DNA from: Symbiobacteriaceae bacterium
GTDB lineage: Bacteria; Bacillota; Sulfobacillia; Symbiobacteriales; Symbiobacteriaceae
Reading direction: 5' to 3'
NCBI GenBank assembly: GCA_029239785.1
Contig: JARBUG010000022.1
Location: 1 to 41,241, forward strand
DNA length: 41,241 bases
Positions within the stretch are counted from its first letter, which is position 1. The number at the start of each line of letters is the position of its first letter. The notes below the pieces were generated by a model. It worked only from the letters and a program-made list of their open reading frames with translations. It did not search any database and was not told where the DNA came from. This document shows, one piece after another, positions 24,351 through 31,587 of this stretch. The translations under genes and the position numbers were made by a program.

Positions 24351-25005
24351 TATTCACAAGAAGGAACTGCTCCGGCCGGTCAAAGTGCTGGACCCCAACC
24401 CCAAGTGGGGCCAGGTCATTTTGGAGCAGTATGCCGGCGCCGACTCGGAGGCAACTGCGCTCAATACCTATCTGACACAGCGGTTTAACACCAACATTCC
24501 GGAGATCCGGGATTTGCTGGAGGATATCGGCACGGAGGAGATCTCCCACTGGGAGATGGTGGCCGAAATGGCCCGCCAGCACGGCGTGGTGGTCAAGATG
24601 AAGGATGCGGCTGGCACGCCCTGGACTTCGTCGTATACGGATGTGAGCGGCAACATCATCACCGACCTGTATTCGGACATTGCCGCCGAGTTGCGCGCCC
24701 GCGACCTGTATATGCACCTGGCGAACGTTGTGCTGGACCCGAGCAGCCGCGACACGCTGATCTTCCTGGGCAACCGGGAAGAGGCGCATGCCGCTTCCTT
24801 TGCGCGGGCGCTGGAAGCGATCAAGGGGACGATTGAGCTGCCCCGGGAGTGGTTCAAGCACCCGTACGTCAACTCGTCGCCGGGGACGTATAAGCAGTTC
24901 CTGGATGCGTACGCCCCGGTGGAGGCGCCGCCGCCGCTCACCTATCCGCCGCAGTATCCGTTCCCGTATCCGACCCAGTTCCCGCCGCACCAGGTGAAGG
25001 GGTAA
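24346..25005 (+). CDS. Manganese catalase family protein, CotJC-like
   Basis: Starting at TTG 24346 (GGAGGTGA 7 nt upstream) the protein has 219 residues and begins MFIHKKELLRPVKVLDPNPKWGQ, in register with CotJC starts. The dimanganese ligands are recognisable: Glu in AGADSEATALN, Glu/His in IGTEEISHWEMV, Glu in DIAAELRARDLY, and Glu/His in GNREEAHAASF. It should split hydrogen peroxide; CotJC itself is a spore-coat component. The last 35 residues are Pro/Tyr-rich (PPPLTYPPQYPFPYPTQ) and make it longer than usual CotJC. The ribosome site lies in a hairpin arm, so expression is probably structure-controlled; no separate promoter is evident. Confidence 0.85.
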   Translation: MFIHKKELLRPVKVLDPNPKWGQVILEQYAGADSEATALNTYLTQRFNTNIPEIRDLLEDIGTEEISHWEMVAEMARQHGVVVKMKDAAGTPWTSSYTDVSGNIITDLYSDIAAELRARDLYMHLANVVLDPSSRDTLIFLGNREEAHAASFARALEAIKGTIELPREWFKHPYVNSSPGTYKQFLDAYAPVEAPPPLTYPPQYPFPYPTQFPPHQVKG

Positions 25006-25008
25006 GGA

Positions 25009-25045
25009 AGAAGCGATGGGCCCAGGGGCTCATCGCTTCTACTTG
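25009..25045 (+). terminator. Terminator after the manganese catalase gene
   Basis: AGAAGCGATG (25009-25018) pairs with CATCGCTTCT (25031-25040), with inner GGCCC/GGGGCT pairing; tail ACTTGTTC is only moderately T-rich. The outer stem sequence recurs in the terminator at 29022. Confidence 0.7.
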
Positions 25046-25192
25046 TTCATCGGGTGAATTGATGATGCGCACCTCGTCACCCGAGGTCAAACGGCCGATG
25101 TGGTCAGCGGCGGCAACCCCCGCAACCGGCTGTGCCGGCTCCAAATTCTACTCGTAGTACACGTAATAAGTTCAATCAAGGAGGACTCCTTC

Positions 25193-26164
25193 GTGAAGCG
25201 AATTGCGTTTGCTGTGGCCGCCTTGCTGATTTCCACATCCGTGTCGACGGCCTACGCCAACACAGAGCAGACGACTGGCACCACCTCGAATCCCGTGGTC
25301 GAGCAGTCCGTGCCGGTTCAAGAACCCACACAGATTCAGCCGCCTGAACAGATTGAGGAAGCGGCTGGCATCACGCCTGATTCCAAGCTGTATTCCCTGG
25401 AGCGGGCTATCGAGTCGCTTCAATTGGCCATAACGAAGTCTGCGGAGAGACTCGCGCAGCTCAAGGTGCAGTTTGCTACGGAGAGAGCGGCTGAGGCCTC
25501 TGTGATGTCGGAGGAAGGGAAACTGGAACTCGCCGCCAAGGCGGCTGAGGAATATGTTGATACCCTGAACTCCGCTACCGAACACCTTATGCAGGCCATG
25601 GAGTCTTCGGAGAAGGCCGTCGAAGCGATCGCGGCCATGAACGAAGCACACGAGATCAGCCAGGCGGTGCTGAAGGTTGTGCTGGAGAAGGCCCCTGAGA
25701 GCGCCAAGGCAGGTCTGGAGTTGGCGCTGGCCAATCAGGACAAGACGGTTGCCGCAGTATCCGGTTTCCATGCGGCCAAGCAAGCCTTCTTCGCTGCAAA
25801 GGACGAGTTGGAGCAGGCCAAGAAGGAGTTGGAGGCCGCCCGGAAGTCGGGTGACCAGGTCGCCATCGCGTCTGCCGAAGTGAAGATAAAGGCGGCCGAG
25901 GCGAAGAAGGACGAACTGGAAGCCCTCAAGGACGCCGCCGATCAGGCCAAGGAAGAGGTCAAGCGGCACTTCGAGCAGGCGGGGGACGCTATCGAGAAGG
26001 CCACAGAGCAAGTAGAGAAGGCCAACGAGAAGATGGACAAGGCTGAGGAGAAGGCCGCGGAACAGGCCAAGAAGGCTGAGGAGAAGGCCAGGGAAGAAGC
26101 CAAGAAGGCTCAGGAAAAGGCCAGGGAAGAAGCCAAGAAGGCCGAGGAGAAGAAGGGTGATTAA
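25193..26164 (+). CDS. Secreted DUF5667-like protein with long coiled-coil, Ala/Glu/Lys-rich tail
   Basis: The GTG start at 25193 has AAGGAGG upstream. The 323-residue protein begins with a signal peptide (MKRIAFAVAALLISTSVSTAYA), so it is exported. A Gln/Pro/Thr-rich linker precedes AAGITPDSKLYSLERAIESLQLAIT, the typical start of DUF5667 domains, then a helical bundle to about residue 200. The rest is almost pure charged helix with repeated KAEEKAREEAKK blocks, expected to be coiled coil. No membrane anchor follows the signal. The function of the domain is unknown. A terminator follows (26216-26245). Confidence 0.75.
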   Translation: MKRIAFAVAALLISTSVSTAYANTEQTTGTTSNPVVEQSVPVQEPTQIQPPEQIEEAAGITPDSKLYSLERAIESLQLAITKSAERLAQLKVQFATERAAEASVMSEEGKLELAAKAAEEYVDTLNSATEHLMQAMESSEKAVEAIAAMNEAHEISQAVLKVVLEKAPESAKAGLELALANQDKTVAAVSGFHAAKQAFFAAKDELEQAKKELEAARKSGDQVAIASAEVKIKAAEAKKDELEALKDAADQAKEEVKRHFEQAGDAIEKATEQVEKANEKMDKAEEKAAEQAKKAEEKAREEAKKAQEKAREEAKKAEEKKGD

Positions 26165-26215
26165 CAGCAACCTAGAGCCACAAGGGGATCCCCTCAGGGA
26201 TGCTCTGACCAACCA

Positions 26216-26245
26216 GGCTGCGACTACGGTCGCGGCCTTTCTGTT
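26216..26245 (+). terminator. Intrinsic terminator
   Basis: GGCTGCGAC pairs with GTCGCGGCC (one G-U) around TACG, followed by TTTCTGTTCCTC. It ends the DUF5667-like gene. Confidence 0.8.
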
Positions 26246-26290
26246 CCTCTCGGACCACCCACGCTTTTGGATGGGCAGCGCTTTGCCTTG

Positions 26291-26410
26291 TTACGGAATG
26301 ATCATGGATGATAAAGCTGGCTAAAGCTCGATGCGGATCGATAAAGCTCGCTCATTTTGGCTAAAGCTGGCTGCGGAATGATAAAGCTCGATAAAGTGTG
26401 CTGCGGGATG
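26291..26410. repeat. Tandem decamer repeat array, block 1 (about 12 units)
   Basis: From 26291 to 26410 the sequence divides without gaps into 10-bp units. The core units are variants of ATAAAGCTCG (also MTAAAGCTSG), and every third or fourth is CTGCGGAATG-like; most groups therefore repeat with a 30-bp period. Examples of the core unit start at 26311, 26321, 26341, 26361 and 26381. No gene is supported here: two minus-strand open frames cross it, but only because the repeat lacks stops. The 10-bp period matches one helical turn. Confidence 0.75.
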
Positions 26411-26537
26411 CCACGGACGACTGCTTCGTTCGCCGGACCAATCCGGCCCGCCGCACCGTGCCAGGCCTTGCCGGCCATGGCCTGGCGTCGCTCGCGCATG
26501 GGGTCCTTCGTTCGCCCCCGGTATTGGCCAAACCTCG
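26411..26537. other. Spacer between the two decamer blocks
   Basis: The 127-bp interruption is GC-rich and contains the 11-bp direct repeat CTTCGTTCGCC twice (26424-26434 and 26506-26516) and a CCAGGCC/GGCCTGG inverted repeat near 26461-26485. It may be an insertion into the array or an unrelated fold. No gene seen. Confidence 0.4.
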
Positions 26538-26587
26538 CTGCGGATTGATAAAGCTGGATAAAGCTCGCTACGGCTCGATAAAGCTGC
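26538..26587. repeat. Tandem decamer repeat array, block 2 (five units)
   Basis: Five consecutive 10-bp units: CTGCGGATTG, ATAAAGCTGG, ATAAAGCTCG, CTACGGCTCG, ATAAAGCTGC. They repeat the same two unit types and order as block 1. Confidence 0.75.
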
Positions 26588-26626
26588 CGAGCGGGGGCGA
26601 AAACTGGTCCCGTTTGATGGCATTTT

Positions 26627-26692
26627 GACAGCGGTCCGGCGTGCTCGTGGGGGAAAATCGCCTTCCGCAGCACCGGGCCGCTGTCTGTTTCA
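26627..26692 (+). other. Long imperfect hairpin, possible terminator or RNA
   Basis: GACAGCGG (26627-26634) pairs with CCGCTGTC (26678-26685), CCGG with CCGG and GTGCT (26641-26645) with AGCAC (26669-26673), followed by TGTTT. No gene reads into it from the plus strand except across the repeat array. The following stretch to 26823 shows no other clear feature. Confidence 0.45.
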
Positions 26693-26823
26693 GTGCGTCC
26701 GATTGCCCGGTAGTCCTTGGCGGGCGGGTGTTTCCGGTCATTGCCGAACGAATGTGCTCACCGTCAGATGCGACTTCGGCCATCCAGCGCACAACTTTTC
26801 TCCCAAAATCACCCTGGGATGTA

Positions 26824-26851
26824 TTGACATATGTATGGAGTTGGATAGAAT
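26824..26851 (+). promoter_or_regulatory. Strong sigma-A promoter
   Basis: Consensus TTGACA (26824-26829), a 16-bp spacer, and TAGAAT (26846-26851). It drives the unknown gene starting at 26918, leaving a leader of about 60 nt. Confidence 0.75.
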
Positions 26852-26917
26852 AGAACTTGCAAGCCGATTTAGTCAAGGCATGCAATACTGATATCCAGGA
26901 ATGGGAGGGTACATCAG

Positions 26918-27547
26918 ATGACAGATAAGCCTAAGTATGAGCCGACCAAGGTGGAGGTCCAGAAGGTAGAGACCGTGTTTGACAAGTCCGGTGGTTCCCG
27001 GCGGCTGCCGCCCTGGGTCACGATCAACCGGTATGGGCGGGCCTATACCAACGTCGAGGGCGGTCTGGAGTGGCGGGCCTTCTTCGTGGATCGGGGGGTC
27101 GATCCGAATCAGCCCTGGATTACGACAGGCACCAACGCTCTGCAGGGCCTGATCCTGATGTACGCAGCCCAGGCGACCGACCCGGGGGCCATCGAGGTGA
27201 AGCTCGATGCGGCCAACCAGACGTACTCCACGCACTTCGGGGCGGCTACGAAGCAGTGCCCGAATGTGCGGCCCACCACCACGGTCGAGGCCCGCTGGAA
27301 GCCCATTCTTGATAAGGATGGCAAGCCTTGTCTGGCGATCAACGTCACGGCGGCGAGCCCCAAGCGGAAGGGGGCCGCCAACCCCGAGGAGATGGCCGCC
27401 CGGGCCGAGGAGGAGGCCGCCAAGAAGGCCGCGAAGGAAGCGGCCCGGAAGCGGACCGCCGTTGCCAAGCAGGGCAAGTCCGCCAAGGGCGGCGCCCCCG
27501 CCCCGGAAGCCCCCAAGGAGACGCCGCCCACCTCCCACGAGGAGTAA
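26918..27547 (+). CDS. Unknown protein with charged Ala/Lys-rich C-terminal tail
   Basis: The 209-residue protein has GGGAGGG about 10 nt before its ATG and a strong promoter upstream. Residues 1-145 form a compact, mixed alpha/beta-like region with motifs LPPWVTINRYGRAYTNVEGG, GLEWRAFFVDRG, ITTGTNALQGLILMYAAQATD and ARWKPILDKDGKPCLAIN; two Cys are present (near 110 and 140). Residues 150-209 are a Lys/Ala/Glu-rich tail (EEEAAKKAAKEAARKR) ending in Pro/Thr, probably disordered and suited to nucleic-acid binding. There is no signal or membrane segment. I do not recognise the family. It is a single-gene unit with its own promoter and terminator beside the decamer array. Confidence 0.75.
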   Translation: MTDKPKYEPTKVEVQKVETVFDKSGGSRRLPPWVTINRYGRAYTNVEGGLEWRAFFVDRGVDPNQPWITTGTNALQGLILMYAAQATDPGAIEVKLDAANQTYSTHFGAATKQCPNVRPTTTVEARWKPILDKDGKPCLAINVTAASPKRKGAANPEEMAARAEEEAAKKAAKEAARKRTAVAKQGKSAKGGAPAPEAPKETPPTSHEE

Positions 27548-27561
27548 CATCCGTCTACATA

Positions 27562-27606
27562 CGGCGCCCGCCCCTCCCCCGGGAGGAAGCGGGCGCCGGT
27601 TTTTAC
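27562..27606 (+). terminator. Intrinsic terminator
   Basis: CGGCGCCCGC (27562-27571) pairs with GCGGGCGCCG (27589-27598); a CCCTCCCCCGGGAGG inner fold and tail GTTTTTAC follow. It ends the unknown gene. Confidence 0.9.
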
Positions 27607-27726
27607 TTGTGGTCGTGAAAGAATTTCGGTAGATAATCGTAAATGGATGCATGATCACAACAGTTTTAGTTATGGCGCTGAGCGTGTGCGGTTGTGACGC
27701 AAGGCACAAGGGGGGGAACTCCAGCC

Positions 27727-27894
27727 ATGGTGCGTTTTGCTGACGAGTCAGCCATTTCCATCCGAGCTGTCACCAAGGGCTACGGATCGCTTTTGGCCGT
27801 GGACGGGATCTCGCTGGAGATGATGGTGGGGATGCGCATTCCCACGGCCGGCCCGCGCGTAGGGACCGTGGAATCACCCTGTAAGCAGAGCTGA
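27727..27894 (+). pseudogene. N-terminal fragment of an ABC transporter ATPase
   Basis: After a GGGGGGG ribosome site, ATG 27727 opens a frame with ISIRAVTKGYGSLLAVDGISLE, the first strands and A-loop of an ABC ATPase. Homology stops at about 27820, before Walker A, and the frame runs into unrelated DNA to a stop at 27894. The rest of the ATPase is absent, so this is a remnant. Confidence 0.7.
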
Positions 27895-28060
27895 ATGAAC
27901 GCTTTCACCTCTGCCAACGGCATCCCCGTTTCCCTCAAACACTGAACCGTATTTACCCACTCCAAATCCTGCTCCGAGAATAGCCGCATGTTGTTCTCAT
28001 CGCGGGAGATATGCGGGAAGAGTCCTTCCTTATCATAGAAACGCAAAGCCCTGAAGATTA
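27850..28060 (-). pseudogene. Internal fragment of a MerR-family regulator
   Basis: On the minus strand RALRFYDKEGLFPHISRDENNMRLFSEQDLEWVN, then RETGMPLAEVKAFIQLCLQGDSTVP, is unmistakably MerR: the wing and the start of the dimer helix. The first part of the helix-turn-helix is missing (broken near 28058) and so is the C-terminal helix (broken near 27860). It is convergent with and truncated by the ABC fragment. Confidence 0.75.
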
Positions 28061-28113
28061 TCACGAAGGCCCAGAAGGAGATCGCGGCGATCCGGGCTGG
28101 TCTGCCGAAGTAA
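28054..28113 (+). pseudogene. C-terminal tail of an unidentified protein
   Basis: The frame KIITKAQKEIAAIRAGLPK then TAA looks like a helical protein end. It begins exactly where the MerR fragment breaks, so it is probably the leftover of a deleted gene. From here to about 28310 I see no supported gene. Confidence 0.35.
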
Positions 28114-28326
28114 GCAAACGCAAGTTAGTGGTTCCGGCCGTCGGCGCGTAGCCACGGGCTGACCACAAATCGGCTGCATCCCCACTGCGGGTGGTTGACT
28201 TCTAGCACTTGTAGATACATGCTTGGTGCATATCAGGCTGCCCTGCGTAAGGTCGCCCAATTGTCCTGGAGGACCATAAAAGTAGCCCTGGCCAGCTATT
28301 TACGCGAAGCGAAAAGGTGTGCATGC

Positions 28327-28983
28327 ATGGTGCAGAGACGTTTTCTATTGGGATATGGTGCTGCCTTGGGTTCAGCGGCCCTGGTGGGCCTGTTCACCGT
28401 GCTGAACAAGTGGCTCCTGGTGGAGGACGTGCCGGCGCTTACAGCGGGCGCCTGGACTTATTTCGCTGCTGGACTCGCTCTGCTCCCCTGGGCCGTCCGG
28501 GCCAGGGGGCTCGATTTCAAGCGCCCCCGGGTGTTGGTGCTCTGGCTGCTCGCGGGTTCAGTTTTCGGCCCCAGCCTCTACTTCCTTGGCCTGAAGTTCA
28601 CCTCTGGGGTGCAGGGCGTGCTGATGATCAACATGGAGGCTGTCTTCACCGCCTTTCTGGCCTTTGCGCTCTTCCGGGAGCACCTCACCCTAAGCACGGT
28701 GGGAGCGAGCGTGGCCGTCCTGGCGGGCGGAATATGGCTCTCATGGCCCGAGTCCGGCGGCAACCTGCTTGCCTCCAACGCACTGGGGAATCTGCTCATT
28801 GCGCTGGGGTATATGGGTTGGGGCACAGAGAACAACCTCGGGCGCCTGCTCGGCGAGGACATACCGGCTGTGACGTTGGTGTCGCTGAAAGCGTTGGTGG
28901 CTGGCGTGGTCATGGGGGTGCTCGCCCTGGCCTTCGGGCAGCCCCTGGTCGTCCCGTGGCGTGTGGTGCCGGGTATCCAATAA
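28327..28983 (+). pseudogene. Truncated EamA/DMT-superfamily transporter
   Basis: ATG 28327 has AAAGGTG 8 nt upstream. The first EamA repeat is intact (LGSAALVGLFTVLNKWLLVEDVP through FTAFLAFALFREHLTLSTVGASVAVLAGG) and the second begins (LLIALGYMGWGTENNLGRLL, VSLKALVAGVVMGVLALAF), but the frame ends at 218 residues with VVPGIQ. Full proteins have about 290-300 residues and ten helices, so about three helices are missing. The stop lies at the join with the tail of another gene (28979-29020). It may still be translated but is unlikely to work. Confidence 0.75.
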
Positions 28984-29020
28984 GCTCCTCAAGGACCGCC
29001 TGTTCGGCCACCACAAATGA
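28979..29020 (+). pseudogene. C-terminal tail fragment of another lost gene
   Basis: In the frame offset from the transporter fragment, NKLLKDRLFGHHK and TGA (29018-29020) lie just before a strong terminator. This looks like the surviving 3' end of a gene fused by deletion to the DMT fragment. Confidence 0.4.
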
Positions 29021-29021
29021 G

Positions 29022-29070
29022 AAGCGATGAGCCGAGCTGGCACGGTGCCGGCGGCTCATCGCTTTGCTTT
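29022..29070 (+). terminator. Intrinsic terminator of the lost gene
   Basis: AAGCGATGAGCCG (29022-29034) pairs perfectly with 29052-29064, followed by TGCTTTT. Its outer stem shares AAGCGATG with the terminator at 25009. Confidence 0.85.
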
Positions 29071-29147
29071 TCGTGGAGGAATCGGCCCCTTCACCCTGGA
29101 ACTCTGGAGGCGGATTCCCAGCGTGGAATAGGGGAGGCCTCATCTAC

Positions 29148-29918
29148 ATGTATCGTCGCCTTGCGATGCTCCTGGTGCTGCTCGTCATGGCTGCCGGCTG
29201 CGGCGGAACCGCCGCGTCCAACGCTCCTCCGCGCGATGTGGACGTGGTCGCCCACCGGGGCGGCGTTCCGGAAAACACCCTGTCTGCCTTCAAAGCCGCC
29301 CTGGCCGACCCGGACGTGGACGTGATCGAAATGGATGTCCAGGTGTCGAAGGATGGCGGGCTCTTCATCATCCACGACAAAACGGTGGACCGGACGACCG
29401 ACGGGAAGGGCGCCCTTTCGGAGCTGACCAGCGAGCAGGTGAAAGCGCTGAAGACGCCCAAGGGCGGTGCCGAGTCGGTGCCGACACTGGATGAAGTGCT
29501 GGCCCTGCTGGCGGGGGCACCGGGGAAGCGGGCGTTCGTCGAAATCAAGAACCCAACCCCGGCTGATACGCCGGCCAAGGTGCTGGCAGCGCTGAAGCAG
29601 CATGGGGTGGTAGACCGGTCGGTGGTCATCTCCTTTGACCGGCCGTTGCTCGACGAGGTAAAGCGGCTTGACCCGCAGCAGCCAGTCGGGTTCGTGAGCA
29701 AGGCGTTTGGCAACCTGGAGAAGGAGTACCCGTCGGAGTACCTGCTGGTCACCTACGGTGCCGCCAACAAGGCCCTGGTGGCGGAGGCGCAGAAGGCCGG
29801 CCGGAAGGTTTACGTCTGGACGGTGAATGAAAAGCCGATCATGGAGACGTACATAAAGATGGGTGTGGACGGGATTATCTCGGACCAATATCGGCTGTTG
29901 GTTGAAGCGATCCGGTGA
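29148..29918 (+). CDS. Glycerophosphodiester phosphodiesterase, lipoprotein
   Basis: I start at ATG 29148, with GGGGAGG 10 nt upstream, which gives a clean lipoprotein signal (MYRRLAMLLVLLVMAAGC, lipidated Cys18); an open frame from 29064 adds an unlikely extension. The 256-residue protein has the GDPD barrel and catalytic set: VAHRGGVPENT, VIEMDVQVSKDG (metal-binding Glu and Asp), FIIHDKTVDRTT, FVEIKNPTP, and the C-terminal VYVWTVNE and GVDGIISDQ. It would split glycerophosphodiesters from membrane lipid into glycerol-3-phosphate and an alcohol at the cell surface. The gene stands alone. Confidence 0.92.
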   Translation: MYRRLAMLLVLLVMAAGCGGTAASNAPPRDVDVVAHRGGVPENTLSAFKAALADPDVDVIEMDVQVSKDGGLFIIHDKTVDRTTDGKGALSELTSEQVKALKTPKGGAESVPTLDEVLALLAGAPGKRAFVEIKNPTPADTPAKVLAALKQHGVVDRSVVISFDRPLLDEVKRLDPQQPVGFVSKAFGNLEKEYPSEYLLVTYGAANKALVAEAQKAGRKVYVWTVNEKPIMETYIKMGVDGIISDQYRLLVEAIR

Positions 29919-29923
29919 CATAG

Positions 29924-29965
29924 CGAGGTCCCGCGGTGCTGTCCGTGCAGTACCTCGGGATCTTT
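29924..29965 (+). terminator. Probable terminator after the phosphodiesterase gene
   Basis: AGGTCCCG (29926-29933) can pair with CGGGATCT (about 29956-29963, one G-U), followed by TTTCC. The region from here to 30160 holds a small GTGAAG/CTTCAC inverted repeat (near 30039-30064) and otherwise nothing clear. Confidence 0.5.
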
Positions 29966-30318
29966 TCCATATGGGTAGAACGGTAAGCATTTCGTAACAA
30001 CTTGGCGAATGAGTCTTTTTCACCTGCCCGCCTAGACAGTGAAGCCGATGCCCTGCGACTTCACATCTTGTATCATGAGAATGCGTCCAACTCTGCCCGA
30101 ACCTCCATGCCCCAGACCGGCGGGTCCAAGCCACCGCAGCAGGCCCGGAAAAAAGGAGGGCGTGTGTCTTTCAGCATTGGCGTGACTACATCGACCTGAT
30201 CCGGTTCCTCTACGGTCTGATTTTTTTCGCACTGGGCTTTGCCATTTATCTGCAGCCCCGCCGAAATAGCGTCTACTTCCTGGCCAAAGCGCTCTCCTGG
30301 CTCGCAGCCTTCGCACTG

Positions 30319-31587
30319 GTGCACGCCGCGGCGGACTGGCTCCTGGTATTTCTGCCCGAAGGTCGCTCCCCAGCGGTCAGTTGGCTCCTCCTTCTACGCG
30401 GCCTTGGGGTGATCATCTCCTTCGGCCTCCTCCTGCAGTTCGGCCTCATGCTGCTGGTAGAGCGCCACCCAAAACGATCACTTCTCCTGCTCCTGCCGGC
30501 GGTACTGACAGGAGCCTTTGTTTGGCAATTACTCATTGTGCATTTTGCCGACCATCGCACAGCCTTGACCGTTCTGGATCTGAAAATCCTCTCCCGGTAC
30601 TTCATCGGTCTGCCGGGCTCCCTCCTTGCTGCATGGGGACTCTTACAGCAAGTACCGGCCCTGCGCGCAAACCGTTGCCCCCGGATCGGTCACCTGTATG
30701 GCGCCGTTGTCTGTTTTGTCCTCTACGCCTTCATGGCGGGCCTGGTGGTTCCGAAAAGCGGGTACTTGCTCAGCGGATTGCTGAATGAGACAAGCTTTGC
30801 CGCCGTCGTAGGCATGCCGGTTGAGGTGGCCCGCGGCCTCGTCATTCTGGGGCTGACCTACTGCGTCGGCGGGCTCTTGGACATTTTCCACTTGGAGACA
30901 GAACGCCGCCTACGCACAGCCGAACAGGACAGGGCCCTCCTGCGGGAACGGGAGCAGATTGGCCGTGACCTGCACGACGGCGTCATGCAGACGCTCTATG
31001 GAACCGGCCTGGGGTTGAAGCAATTGGCCACCCTGTCGCAGACCAACCCTGACCAGGCACAGGCTATACTCACGGAACTGAACCAAGAGATTGGTCGGGC
31101 CGTGGTGCAGATGCGGCGGTATGTGCAGGACTTGAAGGAGCATACCTTCAGTGGCGCCGAACTGACGGAGGCTGTCCGGCTCCAGGTGTCGGAGATGGGT
31201 CAGTTTGCCGGCCTGCCCGTCACGTTTGAAACGGACCTGGTGGACGACCCCGATCGGCGGATCCCTGCCGGACTGCGCGAAGAGGTTCTTAGCATCGCGC
31301 GGGAGGGGCTGTCGAACATCGTGCGGCATTCCCGGGCCTCCGGGGCATCCGTCCTGTTGGGGCTGGAGGATGACACCATCATCTTACGGGTCAGCGATGA
31401 CGGTGAAGGCTTTGACACGAGTACAGCGACCGCCGGCCGCGGGCTCGAATCGCTTCGGGAACGGGTGGACTCCATGGGCGGCCTTCTGCAGATTCACAGC
31501 ACCCCCGGCGAAGGGACCCGGTTGGTGGCTCACCTGCCGCTGGTACGCCGCGGGGCTCGTCAACGAACTGGGGTGACCAACGTATGA
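30319..31587 (+). CDS. Membrane sensor histidine kinase, NarL-type two-component system (N-terminus extends upstream)
   Basis: From GTG 30319 the protein has 422 residues, but coding similarity clearly runs upstream in the same frame to at least 30181 (RDYIDLIRFLYGLIFFALG, then LAKALSWLAAFALVH). With that part it has about seven membrane helices, then a HisKA_3 domain with phospho-acceptor His in IGRDLHDGVMQTLYG, and an HATPase domain with LSIAREGLSNIVRHSRASG, VSDDGEGFD and GRGLESLRERVDSMGG. The upstream frame has no ATG, GTG or TTG, though AAAGGAGGG lies at 30152-30160. Its stop overlaps the regulator start as ATGA. It probably senses a membrane or respiratory signal for the reductase operon downstream. 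Confidence 0.88.
   Translation: MHAAADWLLVFLPEGRSPAVSWLLLLRGLGVIISFGLLLQFGLMLLVERHPKRSLLLLLPAVLTGAFVWQLLIVHFADHRTALTVLDLKILSRYFIGLPGSLLAAWGLLQQVPALRANRCPRIGHLYGAVVCFVLYAFMAGLVVPKSGYLLSGLLNETSFAAVVGMPVEVARGLVILGLTYCVGGLLDIFHLETERRLRTAEQDRALLREREQIGRDLHDGVMQTLYGTGLGLKQLATLSQTNPDQAQAILTELNQEIGRAVVQMRRYVQDLKEHTFSGAELTEAVRLQVSEMGQFAGLPVTFETDLVDDPDRRIPAGLREEVLSIAREGLSNIVRHSRASGASVLLGLEDDTIILRVSDDGEGFDTSTATAGRGLESLRERVDSMGGLLQIHSTPGEGTRLVAHLPLVRRGARQRTGVTNV

Noticed and set aside
24938..25144. Small minus-strand frame with TSGDEVRIINSPDEQ
   Set aside because: Starts at TTG without a ribosome site and runs through the terminator hairpin of the catalase gene; no family match.
26291..26587. CRISPR array
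   Set aside because: Units are 10 bp and contiguous, with no unique spacers and no cas genes nearby.
26302..26673. Minus-strand frames across the decamer array with a repetitive peptide
   Set aside because: Two different frames are equally open, the repeat has no stops by chance, and no ribosome site or homology is seen.
28195..28320. Transposase remnant suggested by AYQAALRKVAQLSWRTIKVALASYLRE
   Set aside because: Sequence looks protein-like but I could not match it to any transposase family, and it lacks a start and terminal repeats.
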